Origin: Liolophura sinensis
Taxonomy: Eukaryota; Mollusca; Polyplacophora; Chitonida; Chitonidae
Assembly: GCF_032854445.1 (NCBI RefSeq)
Contig: NC_088301.1
Span: forward strand, 58,042,512 to 58,106,511
Reading direction: 5' to 3'
Length of the DNA: 64,000 nt
Both the position numbers and the translations under genes were made by a program. The notes under the pieces are model-generated. The model was not told the origin of the DNA. It ran no database searches and saw only the letters and a program-made list of their open reading frames with translations. Position 1 is the first letter of the stretch, and each line of letters begins with the position of its first letter. Below, piece after piece: positions 38,401 through 46,446 of the stretch.

Positions 38401-41400
38401 TTTAAAAATCAGTCTTGCCTGAGGGTTTACTTACCGTGATTTTCTCCCTTGTGGTCGGTCTCCCACGTAACCACCAGCTCAGGTACTGCGCCCCAAGGCT
38501 CTGGAGAGATCCGCGGAGACGGCAGCACGTCGTCCTGCGACCCCCGGCGAAGCTTCCAGAAATCGCTAATAACCGTGGATAGGGATTCATCTTTGTACTC
38601 GTCCTCCGATAAGGCACCGTTTTGAACCAGAGAATCTGGTGGTCTACAAAGCAAAAACAATAACAATAAACAAATGCTGACATAACCTCAAGTCTCCACT
38701 ATCTCTGTTGTAGTGATCACCCATGCATGATTCTGGTGAGATACAAAGCACAAGTTAGGCTTTCCACAGTGTTTGATATACGTACAGAGTGTAAATCCTG
38801 GTAGATGGGATGTAGGCATAAATAACCATGAACACAAGTCCTAATACGTACTCCGTGTTTTAACTCGTAGTTGCTCTCCTGTCTCCTGGAAGTTCTGCAG
38901 CAAACGATCAGAAGACAAGTCGTATGGCCCATTTAGAGTGGTAAAACGCTATGGTTGGGTACGGCGGACTTAAGCACTTCCACAGAAGTGCCCATCATAC
39001 ACGGACAGAACCCCGTGCCGAAATGTGAAGGACACAGAGCACAATCGCCTATAGGGAAAGACAAATTCCCGTCAAACGCCTGGTTTCTCGAAAAAGCAAT
39101 CATTCGTGAAAAGACAATGATTATTCCGTAGACTGAACAATTTTCGCTGTGGATAGCCAGAATTAAATTGGGTGCCAGAGGTAAGTAGCTTGCGGTGTCT
39201 AGCACCGTTCCATTCTTGACGTTGCGAAATCTCACCCTGCCTTTGAAGTCGACTGGAAACATCCGATATCGTCATCCATTTGGTTGCAGTGAGCCGATGC
39301 CATGGATCTCCCGTTACAACACGGAGACCCGGAAAGGCAGTGGACATATTTGGCATCCTTAGTCTGGGCTACACCTTAGTGTCAACAGTGTTACGTAATG
39401 AAACGCGTTATATCTCAACTGATTTTGTCTTAATTAGTGCTGATGCACAGGGTATGCTAACCAAAAATAAGCCAAGAAATGACTGAATGCCTAGGGCACT
39501 CGGAACAACGCAGATAATAGACAGCATATACATGTTGTCTATTTATGACTGGTTATAGCATTTGAAAATATCATTTGAATGATATAAGCTATATGGGATC
39601 TGGCAGAGAACTTAGAATGAAAGACGTGCACTTAGGTGTCTTAGCTTAGGTAAGCGTTACGTAAATTCGCTTTTAGTGCAATTATTGTAACCGCACAATA
39701 TCGTTATGAGGATTTTTCTCTTTTTTTCACATTTTAATCATGTGTGATATCAACGACTAGATGTGCGTTCCATGTTAATCAGACATCCATGAAATAGAAT
39801 CTGATAAAGACACTGAGAGTTGTCTCGTGAGATGTATGCAACTTGTTTCCAGTCATATTCTACCTTTTGTATCTGTTGTGTTAAAGATGGTGACCCATGA
39901 TCTCCACTGGTGAAGATGTATTATTTTCGGTGATGCAATTACAAATTGAAAGCGAATCGATGCCACAACACACTGAATGGCAATTTAATACACACTCCAT
40001 TACTCAAAAATGGATGTTAAATCAGTAATTCAACCCCACCAGCAGTCATGACTTAGATAAGTTTCAGTAAAGGTTGCCGGAATGGAAGATAAAGATCACT
40101 ATATGCCATCCACTGCAGATATAAAACTGAGACGCTACAGCAATTGGAGGTTCTATTGCAGTAAATCAACAGAACTGCTAATATACACGAATAATGGATG
40201 CTAGATAGTCCGAACAGACGAGAGCAACACTTCTCTCTAATATGACTGATGTCAGTTTTTTGGAAGAAGGTAACGAGACGTGCGAAGGATGGAATCAAGC
40301 TTACCACCTTACTGGTCGTCGCGGCTGAATACATAGCTCCACTCTGCCATCGAAAGCCCACGTGATGAATAAAGCTCTTTTTATAACACTATGAACTGAA
40401 ATGTTGATTTTAAAATACAGTTCCTGACTTATTCGGGCAGATAGCCGTAGCTTCATTGTTAAGATATTTAAATACTTAAATATTTAAATCGTTAGATTAG
40501 GGAGCGTTGTTTCAATACCCGCCCCGGGTTAGGAATTTTCGAGATTCCTTCGCCTCTACACTGGTGTTTTGAAGGCAGACGAGAGCAGTCTTGGCTTTAA
40601 GTTTCATTGAACCATCGATGGCCGTAAGTTGGGTGCTATATGAAGTTCCATGGAGATCACCTATGAGAAAAACTTTGAGCACAGAGTGCTTGTTACACCT
40701 TGTGTGTCACATGTGAGAAAGTTAGTCACTTATATGAACTTGCCAAATGCCAAATGGTTTACTACTCTGGGGCACTCTAGTTTAATACTATATAGTACGG
40801 TGTTTAACATTAATTAGTATCTTGTAGTTTGTACCAAAGGATAAATCAACTGCATAATGACTCTGTAAATTAAGGGCCGTTGCATGTAGGCAAATACGTC
40901 TTGGTAATGTGTTTATCGATTTTGAATCCCAAACGACTCCCCATGGCACCTGTTACATGTATCTTCTGTTGTTCGCAATAAATGTTTACAACACAATGAC
41001 CAGATTTTTACAAAGTAGCTTCCTGCGAAGGACCTGTCACAGGTGTGCAACAGGTTTACACAAAAGAACCTTCTGGTGTTTCTTATATCTTACGTTGCAT
41101 ATACCGATATCTAACTGAGAAAGACACGCAGTAAAAAAGTTATTTTCATTCCAGTGACATGTTCCGTGGGCTTCTGTTTAAATCCGCGTGACCTGCTCAA
41201 CGTTATATATACAGTCTCGTTACAAACGACATCTGTCACCCAGGTACCCTGGCCCCATGTTGATGACCTGATTTACCACGTTTACATGGTTGACCTTTTT
41301 TAATTTACACAGTATGGCATGTATTTATCTTAATTATAATCATTAACAGTCAATAATAAAGTGTTAGTCCTAGATACAATTCATAGAGTGCAATAGACTT

Positions 41401-43996
41401 ACCTTAACGACACGCAACACTGACCAAATGTCTGCATCTTATTCAACATTTGGACCACGCTCATGGTAACACATGAGCAGGTCGTGGCATTATAATAATT
41501 TTCCAGTCATCTTAACTCCAAGAAATCTTTTTCTTCCTGTTATGCTGTTATTATCACCAACGTGATAGGCTCTTCACGCCACCAGTTTGGCATGGCTTGA
41601 CAGAATCAAGCCATACATGAAGTGTCTCCACTGTGCAATGAGAGGGTAAGGAATCCCCACTGCACAATAAGAAAAACATTTCTAATCGTTATACTAGCTT
41701 GTCTTGCTGCAAATCTTACGCCACAGGGATGATTTAAACATAATAGTTCGCAGTGATTTAAGGTTTCAGCCTCTGCCAAATTATTTCATTAAATACTGTA
41801 GTGCAAGCAGTGCTGTTGCCACTAGGTGTCTTGGTACACAGTGCACGTCAAGTGTTGGCCATGCGCTGAACCGGATGTGTAATTCCCGCCTCATCATCTC
41901 CTTTGTTTTCCCTCGGGAAAATCTCAATTTCGCCTTCCTGTCTCTCCATCGAAACGTGGTAAAGGTGGTAAAGCAAGTGTTTCAAGTAAAAAACTACAGT
42001 GCCCAGACAGTTTCACATAATTGTCGTGTGGTAACCAAAGCGGTAATAGACTGAAGTGTAGCAGCACGTGAAGCAGCTCCTCGGATACCCATCACCTCTG
42101 AATGGTGGCCAGTTCTGCCATCCTTGCCCTGCAGCAGCTAAAACACTAAGACTGCATTAATAAGCAAGGAGGTTTCGTACCGACTCTTGCGGTCGCCGAG
42201 AGGAGCTTAAAGCACGCCGTGACACTCGGGAAATCGGTAGCCTACTCACCACGACGAGAACGTCCCCCGAAGCTTCCACTGCGGATCACGGCCGTAATCA
42301 ACGTGTCGTTGTTCGTTTCAATAACAACTAGTACGAGTACTGTCATCTTAACTCTGCTGATGCTTTAAAAGCTTGGGAATATTTTCTTCGCTCTGTGATT
42401 CGATCGATCGTTACCAAGCGCCCTTATGCTTCATTGGCTGCATTAGTACCCGAGTCTCTGTCATCAAAGAGATAATCTTCCGCACCACTGTAGACCAAGT
42501 CACGTGGTGATATTTTGTCGGACTATGCAAACGACTACTTTTTACAAGACGTCAAATAATTACACCGAACCTCTTCGCAACTCTGATGTGATTTCTCGCA
42601 GTAAGACCAGTTTTGCAATGATTAACTCACTGTCTTGATATGGGATTGTTCATTTGTTTTCAAGAGTTATAGGGTGAAATATTTTATATTTTATAGGGTA
42701 TAATATAAGTAAGTGGTTGCTCTTTGTGTGAGTGCAATCTCCACAGGTGAATCTCATTCTATGCAAGCTACATACGGCTTCAGGGGGCCGACAAAATCGA
42801 TTTTACTTAAGCCAGCTAGATGTAGGCAGCCAACTCAGTTGCCTATCTTTCTTTACCTTTAACACCTTAATTACATAATTAATTACATAACTAATGGGGA
42901 GATACCTCTTTTTCGCTAAACTGCTCAAGTTATGTAGCGATCAATTGGTTAAATCCTAACGCACCACTATTTATAAATGAAACAATGTTCGGATTGTACA
43001 ACTGAAACATTGAGCCAAAATGCGTATATAAGTCTAATGCCACGTCGTTATGGATTATTTGTCTGGTAAGATATATGCTATATGTATATATTCTCCAACA
43101 TACCTTGTTCGCCCGCTACCTTGAACATCTTCAAGGTTCATACTGGGCCGGTCCTGCAGAGAGAGCTTCTTGGGAACGGTGATTTTAACGGGGCGCCGGT
43201 AAAGAGAAGAGTCTGAGAACTTATGACGCACTTTTTGGAAAGGTGGGTGTGATAAAAGTTTGGTATATGGCCTTCTGTGTGCTAACGAGAGCCTCTTTTC
43301 TGTGGGAACGAGTTCGGAGGATCGAATCCGGGTTTCGCTTTTTCCATCATCGTCTGATGACAAGCAAGAGTCAATATCACTATCACTTTCCTCTTTTGCA
43401 AATCTAAATTTACAACAACGCCGTCTGACACAATGAACTTTCAAAGAACATTGTACAGACACATCACGTTGCCAGGGGAAACGAGCTTCAAAACTTTCAC
43501 CAACGATGTCAAATTTCTTATAATTGTCACCATCGGGACAAGATGTTACAGTACGCGATGAATTTGAATTATGATCCTTTGGAAAACGACAAGTTTCTGT
43601 TGTTTTACTTTCCGTGTATGATACACCGTTGCAACCACTAGTCACATCAGACAGTGCAGGTGACGCTGGAAAGCTGTTATTGACGGAAGACACTGTACCA
43701 GGAATAAAAGACGTTGAGTAGTGACGTCTCTTTGTTTCAGCTGTCAACCGTTCCTGATGGACTGTTGCATGACTTAATTTTCGTCTTGAGATTTGATGCT
43801 CGGGTCTCTTTAGGCCATCACAGTTATCCAAGGATGGCTGCTCGACAACAGCTAATCGCCTCTGCCTTCTCACCACTCGGGATCTTGACAGGCTAGACTC
43901 GTCACTGTTTCTGTGGAAGCCCATTTTGTGTTCAGTGCCAACTATTCCAAAGACGGTGGCATTCTCCATATGGCTTCCCTCTGCAATAAAGAACAT
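20574..43996 (-). CDS. PLEKHG7-like Rho guanine nucleotide exchange factor (DH-PH), 19 exons
   Basis: Predicted activator of Rho-family GTPases at membranes: the DH domain catalyses GDP release and the PH domain assists (family knowledge). The exons, in transcript order, run from 43996-43104 to 20813-20574, about 1,025 residues. Residues 1-570 are mostly disordered, Ser- and Arg-rich, with an acidic ESDSDIDSCLSSDDDG tract and a conserved-looking LTMSIYPGDLLVQEH block. DH is about 575-790 (EAVWELFRSECVFLIDHLMV; LTDLLVAPMQHCTKLPLLL) and PH about 815-965 (LIFEGPLAL, MHLFLFDDILLLTKLKK, VPLDRFSVHDV, MAWINQLREAQ). The long Q(I/L)VWPP...D...YIPEFL linker and PH layout resemble PLEKHG7 more than PLEKHG5/6, from memory and without a search. 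Every junction is GT-AG and in phase except exon 5 to 6. The C-terminal tail after PH is short (about 65 residues). Confidence 0.88.
21174..21271 (-). CDS. RhoGEF exon 18: PH domain, late strands
   Basis: Acceptor CATTTCAG, donor TCAAAG|GTAAGA, 98 nt. It reads APGLKQAFVLVHISRYQQII and then GVYTLQACTDASK; FVLVH and GVYTLQA are the last PH strands. Confidence 0.95.
22373..22508 (-). CDS. RhoGEF exon 17: PH domain with insert
   Basis: Acceptor CATCTTTAG, donor GCGCCG|GTAAGT, 136 nt. It reads KTSVYEMTQRPSLASPMDLG, then SYIVYRQPVPLDRFSVHDVS and QPEGA. PVPLDRFSV is the PH strand that often carries the I.L....V pattern. Confidence 0.93.
23365..23447 (-). CDS. RhoGEF exon 16: PH domain strands
   Basis: Acceptor CATTTTCAG, donor AGAAAG|GTAAGT, 83 nt. 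It reads ESAKNVEMHLFLFDDILLLT and then KLKKPARK; HLFLFDDILLLTK is the classic PH strand pair of DH-PH proteins. Confidence 0.95.
23840..23933 (-). CDS. RhoGEF exon 15: start of the PH domain
   Basis: Acceptor TTCCTACCAG, donor CTAGTAG|GTAGGT, 94 nt. It reads FLRSTLLRQPCERLLASPKR and then QLIFEGPLALV. QLIFEGPL is the first PH strand (R.L..EG.L). Confidence 0.92.
24405..24472 (+). repeat. G-rich tract with quadruplex potential (plus strand)
   Basis: Repeated GGTGGGGGTGGGGGTGGGGG followed by a GGCGGGGGGG run in the intron between exons 14 and 15. The gene is on the minus strand, so its RNA carries the C-rich complement and the G-rich strand is the template. Confidence 0.85.
24562..24677 (-). 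CDS. RhoGEF exon 14: end of DH and DH-PH linker
   Basis: Acceptor CTTTCACAG, donor CCGGAG|GTATAA, 116 nt. It reads KKLEDKMKWLKNYERVQEIQ, then QQLVWPPVTDLDPKTYIPE. The VWPP...D...(Y/F)IPE linker is characteristic of the PLEKHG7-type group. Confidence 0.93.
25513..25687 (-). CDS. RhoGEF exon 13: DH conserved region 3 helix
   Basis: Acceptor CATTTGTAG, donor TCACTTA|GTACGT, 175 nt, phase 0 to 1. It reads FCEQDSRCNRLQLTDLLVAP, then MQHCTKLPLLLANIRKYTPN. This is the CR3 helix that forms most of the GTPase contact. The usual PxQR..(R/K)YPLLL signature appears here as PMQHCTKLPLLL, so the Arg and Tyr positions differ. Confidence 0.95.
26146..26262 (-). CDS. RhoGEF exon 12: DH domain (YCxNYxxA region)
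   Basis: Acceptor CATATTGCAG, donor GAAAAG|GTATAA, 117 nt, phase 0/0. It contains YHTYCLNYMAALNYLEQLRK, which corresponds to the Y..YC.NY..A segment conserved in DH domains. Confidence 0.95.
26447..26478. repeat. (TAA)n trinucleotide microsatellite
   Basis: About ten uninterrupted AAT/ATA units in the intron between RhoGEF exons 11 and 12. Confidence 0.9.
26569..26670 (-). CDS. RhoGEF exon 11: DH domain
   Basis: Acceptor CATTTAG, donor CAAAGG|GTAAGA, 102 nt, phase 0/0. It reads VSYTFCKDFISALLKDMSIT and then DFGRTKVLIKAFQR. Confidence 0.9.
27156..27251 (-). CDS. RhoGEF exon 10: DH domain
   Basis: Acceptor GATTTCAG, donor TGCTAT|GTACGT, 96 nt, phase 0/0. It reads CFMEPLKKVQVEGFLMYAEP and then RDIFGNLDELCY; the IFGNLDEL stretch matches the LFxNxxEL motif of DH domains. 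Confidence 0.93.
28190..28495. repeat. Foldback repeat of GAGGCAGCGAGG-type sequence
   Basis: The left arm (about 28265-28335, for example CTACCTCGTTACCTCCCTTC) and the right arm (about 28433-28490, GGTTGCGAAGCGAGGTAACG) are imperfect reverse complements. Between them lie short direct repeats of TCGCTGCCTCGTTACTTTGT. Located in the intron between exons 9 and 10. The 150-codon minus frame starting at 28750 merely runs from exon 9 through this repeat. Confidence 0.75.
28616..28768 (-). CDS. RhoGEF exon 9: start of the DH domain (CR1)
   Basis: Acceptor TTTCGGCAG, donor AAGCAT|GTAAGT, 153 nt, phase 0/0. It contains TTHWSDLIAS, the basic QKRREAVWEL and FRSECVFLIDHLMVLKH. EAVWEL..SE is the DH conserved region 1 helix, with the Glu that contacts switch I of the GTPase retained. 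Confidence 0.95.
28841..28894 (+). mobile_element. SINE 3' tail fragment
   Basis: GAAGTATTCTTGAGTAAGAC then GTAAAACACAATTCAAATAA and an A-rich end: the same tail as the copies at 5925-6172 and 61268-61434, truncated at its 5' side. It sits antisense in the intron just upstream of RhoGEF exon 9. Confidence 0.6.
29251..29349 (-). CDS. RhoGEF exon 8: helical segment before DH
   Basis: Acceptor TTTTGGGCAG, donor TACAAA|GTAAGT, 99 nt, phase 0/0. It reads MKTKSKESLTHLEDILAHMK and then VSEFKDNHLAAYK, probably an amphipathic helix leading into the DH domain. Confidence 0.88.
29440..30678. repeat. Minisatellite, 42-bp unit, about 29 copies, filling one RhoGEF intron
   Basis: The unit contains CATGGCAATTGTAGCTTGAG, then ACGGTCATGGAGCCAATACTTT. 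It occupies more than 90% of the intron between exons 7 and 8 (29350-30699). The period is 14 codons, so long open stretches appear on both strands (MTVSSCNCHESIGS-like on minus, RRSWSQYFHGNCSL-like on plus). A block of about three units bearing GACACCGTAATGGCGCCAAT is duplicated (about 30283 and 30408). Confidence 0.95.
30700..30740 (-). CDS. RhoGEF exon 7 (micro-exon, 41 nt)
   Basis: Acceptor CTCTTTTCAG, donor AAACTG|GTAAGT. With the preceding split codon it reads DSKKPRQTFSLLKL. Strong splice sites and phase fit on both sides support it despite the small size. Confidence 0.75.
30741..32908 (-). other. RhoGEF intron between exons 6 and 7
   Basis: AT-rich intron. Nothing structured was recognised; open frames such as 32425-32724 (+) have no domain. 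Confidence 0.55.
32909..33079 (-). CDS. RhoGEF exon 6: RRRRSSVDL / LTMSIYPGDLLVQEH block
   Basis: Acceptor TTGTATGTAG, donor CACGAAG|GTAATA, 171 nt. It reads TQPSDFRRRRSSVDLTMSIY, then PGDLLVQEHHKKLLLKRNTI and ADFAAVR. This non-repetitive, charged, folded-looking block stands out from the disordered flanks and may be a small Ubl/RBD-like or autoinhibitory element; I cannot name it. RRRRSSVDL is a strong basophilic kinase-type motif. It leaves in phase 1, fitting exon 7. Confidence 0.75.
34168..34247 (-). CDS. RhoGEF exon 5: Ser/Pro acidic segment
   Basis: Acceptor TTGTTCTCAG, donor TCAGG|GTAAGT, 80 nt. In exon 4's phase it reads NFGDVSPTSLSPDVSPSNSC and then DEGDSSG, leaving phase 2. The next recognised exon needs phase 1, so this junction is not resolved. 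Options are a small unseen exon, an inner acceptor here at 34237, or an inner acceptor in exon 6 at 33066. Confidence 0.65.
34790..34903 (-). CDS. RhoGEF exon 4: Ser-rich basic segment
   Basis: Acceptor CTCCCCCCAG, donor TCAAAG|GTAAGT, 114 nt, phase 0 at both ends. It encodes AVRRPSLGSLTSGSEESDCE and then PPVARRGRRAAIFDSK. RRPSLGSL resembles a basophilic kinase site or 14-3-3 ligand; that is inference only. Confidence 0.8.
36976..37037 (-). CDS. RhoGEF exon 3
   Basis: Acceptor CTGTTCTAG, donor AAACGG|GTGAGT, 62 nt. In the phase set by exon 2 it reads ESAQGDRHLHKETNLLHVPK and then R, leaving phase 0, which fits exon 4. The other frames either stop or lead into a stop, so this reading is favoured. 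Confidence 0.6.
38195..38325 (-). mobile_element. Possible tRNA-like SINE fragment in a RhoGEF intron
   Basis: On the minus strand AGTGGTGAGCATCTGTTAGC (A-box-like) is followed about 30 bp later by AGGTTCACCCCCAGTCCCGG (B-box-like). It lies beside an 18-bp TA run (38159-38176). Single copy in the window, so tentative. Confidence 0.4.
38435..38643 (-). CDS. RhoGEF exon 2
   Basis: Acceptor GCTTTGTAG, donor AATCACG|GTAAGT, 209 nt. It reads PPDSLVQNGALSEDEYKDES, then LSTVISDFWKLRRG and ISPEPWGAVPELVVTWE. Acidic and Ser/Pro-rich; no domain recognised. It enters with one base completing the exon 1 codon and leaves in phase 1. Confidence 0.75.
38644..43103 (-). other. RhoGEF intron between exons 1 and 2
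   Basis: A 4.5-kb intron. No repeat family was identified except a possible tRNA-like segment near 40436-40545. A candidate alternative first exon at 42250-42346 is given under findings. Other open frames (for example 41704-42054 +, 116 codons) have no recognisable domain. Confidence 0.5.
43104..43996 (-). CDS. RhoGEF exon 1 (first recognised coding exon): disordered N-terminus
   Basis: About 297 codons open to donor ACAAG|GTATGT, phase 2. Two start choices: ATG at 43996 (MFFIAEGSHMENATV), or, if TTTATTGCAG (43990-43981) is used as an acceptor, the inner ATG of MENATVFGIV with a 5' UTR exon upstream. The protein is Ser/Arg-rich and low-complexity, with an acidic ESDSDIDSCLSSDDDG stretch that looks like a CK2-type target. 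No domain was recognised. Its phase fits exon 2 exactly. Confidence 0.75.
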
Positions 43997-45634
43997 GAAA
44001 TGGCTATATTAAAGGACACTACCCACACAGCCTCGGGTATGCGTTGAAATTACCGTTCGCTCCAGTTGTTTGCATTTAGCGAAAATGGGAATTTTGGTAA
44101 TACAAAATAATGCAAGTATATATAAAAAAGTTACACTTCTGTGTTTCTTATTTAAATTATGCCAGTATCTGAGATGAGATACAAATGGGTTAAAATAACA
44201 TACAATGCCAAGCCAAAGAATTACATAGGTCAAGATCATAACAGTTTTCAGCATATGTTGACTATATAGTGTGTTTAGTATAGTCAAATATGGAAGAATT
44301 AATCTGAAACCAGATTCATTTCAGCATAGTGCTTCTTATTTATTAGTATAGCGCATTTTTGTTGTTCAGGCGTTGTCGATGTGTAAATTAATACAAACAA
44401 TATCGTTTTGTCATTTTGAAATCGAGGAATGACATGACTTAGCTACATAGCCTAAGACACAGATGCTCTCTAATGTATAAATTTGATAATCATGTCGCTT
44501 AAAAACAAATGTGGGAAGAAGTTTTGTCTGCTTTCTCTGTTTGAAGATCCGCATTTATCTCTTCTTCTTCTTCTGTTTTGCAACATTGAATGAAGTATGT
44601 GTGTTTTTAAGCATCTTTGTATAATTGACCACTATAACATGTTTTCAATAATTTCTCGCGGATTTGCGTTAAAGTTTGTGGGAAATATGATTTCCAGCTA
44701 TCGCCAAGGAGAATGTCCCATTAAGCACGTTTATGACAAAGTGCGTGGAAATCGGTCAATAACATTACCGAATGGCGCGCAGATCCTTTTAGATTGACCG
44801 TATTACTCATGACATACGGCGACTAAGATGTAGTCAAAATACACCATTATAGTTGTTCCAGTTGATCATTTGGCCAAAGTAAAACTAGAGTAGGGCGGCT
44901 CTATATCAATGACCGCATGCTGTGAAATGCACACGTTTACGTATTCACGCACATCCTCTGCAAAAATCCAACGTTTCTACTTACCAAAATATCCAGGTTA
45001 TGAATAGACGATAAGGGACGGCCACAGAGTGCTGCTATGTGGCGTGTATGCCGTGTGGTCGACCCTATAACGCAGAATGCTTTTCACACAATCGGTGTAA
45101 TTGAGGTTGAGTAACGGGGTTTGATGTTTAGCTGGTATCTCGATGAAATAATATGTCAACAATACCCATGCTAGTATTTGTTTAAAAAATAATCGATGTC
45201 TGTTGCATTTCTAGGGCAAATATAAAACATGCTAAGTAAACACGGTAAGCTGGACCTCGTCCGAGTCCCAACTATGAACGGGGACAACCACAACTGAGAA
45301 GGTTACTTGATACCTGAAAAGCACAGCTCTGACACAGATCCTGTCGTTTACGATATAGAAAGTGCATGAGTTTGGCACAGGTCGACAATTACGGCCTATT
45401 GGACGTACACGAACAATGGTCGATAGATATACAGGTATTGGTAATAATAAATAGGTATAGGCTATACCGTTCTATAGAGTAATTTCAGCGTACTTTTCTG
45501 TTGGAAGTTACATGCACTTTGCCTCGCAGAAGCAGTAGCAAAGGCTTAAATTACCTGAGATGGAAATACTTAACGTTCAGTTACTTTTAAGTCCCACAGT
45601 TCTCTTGATATTAAGGATGTTTTGACCCCTTAAT

Positions 45635-45662
45635 ACTTCTGATTAATTTATTAATCAGAAGT
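45635..45662. repeat. Perfect 13-bp inverted repeat with a 2-nt spacer
   Basis: ACTTCTGATTAAT, TT, ATTAATCAGAAGT. A cruciform or hairpin-capable palindrome; function unknown. Confidence 0.85.
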
Positions 45663-46390
45663 TACTCTCCATCCGGAGTATCCTTGCTGGCTCCGTCGAC
45701 CAAAGCGTTGTCCCATACCCAGTGAATATATACATGTATAATGAGTCCAACTCTACCTCCAAATAGTGCTGCTGGAGATTTAAGTCAAAAAGTTTGTTAG
45801 GCACGTTCAGGGCAAGGTTCTTCACAAGTGGTTTAAGACTTAATGCTAGAATTATCTTTAAGTCAAGTCTTCAATTTTAATTGTACTTAGCCTAAAAAAA
45901 AATTGCATAGGATTATATTACATATGAACAAAAACTACTCCTTTCATAGTTTAACTTTGGAGAACTACACTGGCTGCTGAATTTGCTTAAAATTTTTGAT
46001 ATAAAATATAACTTACTACCAGTATTAGCTAATACACTTTCGAATAACTGGGCCCGGGAGAAGGAAAAATGTTTACTCCAGTTTCCTTGCTCCCTACATC
46101 TAACCACTTTCGCACAACTCGGTAAGTCTTCCAGGTGGCTTTAGGCTTATTGTCTAAAATAAATAAATAAATAACTTCCTATGCCAAAATTTGAAATGTG
46201 TGACAAACGATATGAAGCATGTCAAATGTAATGCGTAATCAACATGCAGGATAAAACACTTATGTGACATCACATGTGGCATTGGTATCATAAATCATCT
46301 GCTCTTTGTGTGGAAAATAATGACGTTCCTCCCGGAATGTCATCTATTTGTTATTTTACAACGTACTAAAGCTTATTTTTCGAGATATTA

Positions 46391-46446
46391 CATATAGTAG
46401 GGCCAGAAGGCATACCAGCAACTGGCCTACTATATGTACGTAAATT
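46391..46446. repeat. Inverted repeat, ~15-bp stem and 25-nt loop
   Basis: The left arm CATATAGTAGGGCCAG and the right arm CTGGCCTACTATATG pair fully apart from one bulged G. Could be a stem-loop RNA or a tiny MITE relic; nothing else supports either. Confidence 0.8.

Noticed and set aside
41704-42054. 116-codon plus frame
   Set aside because: No domain, no splice context, and antisense within a RhoGEF intron; treated as chance.
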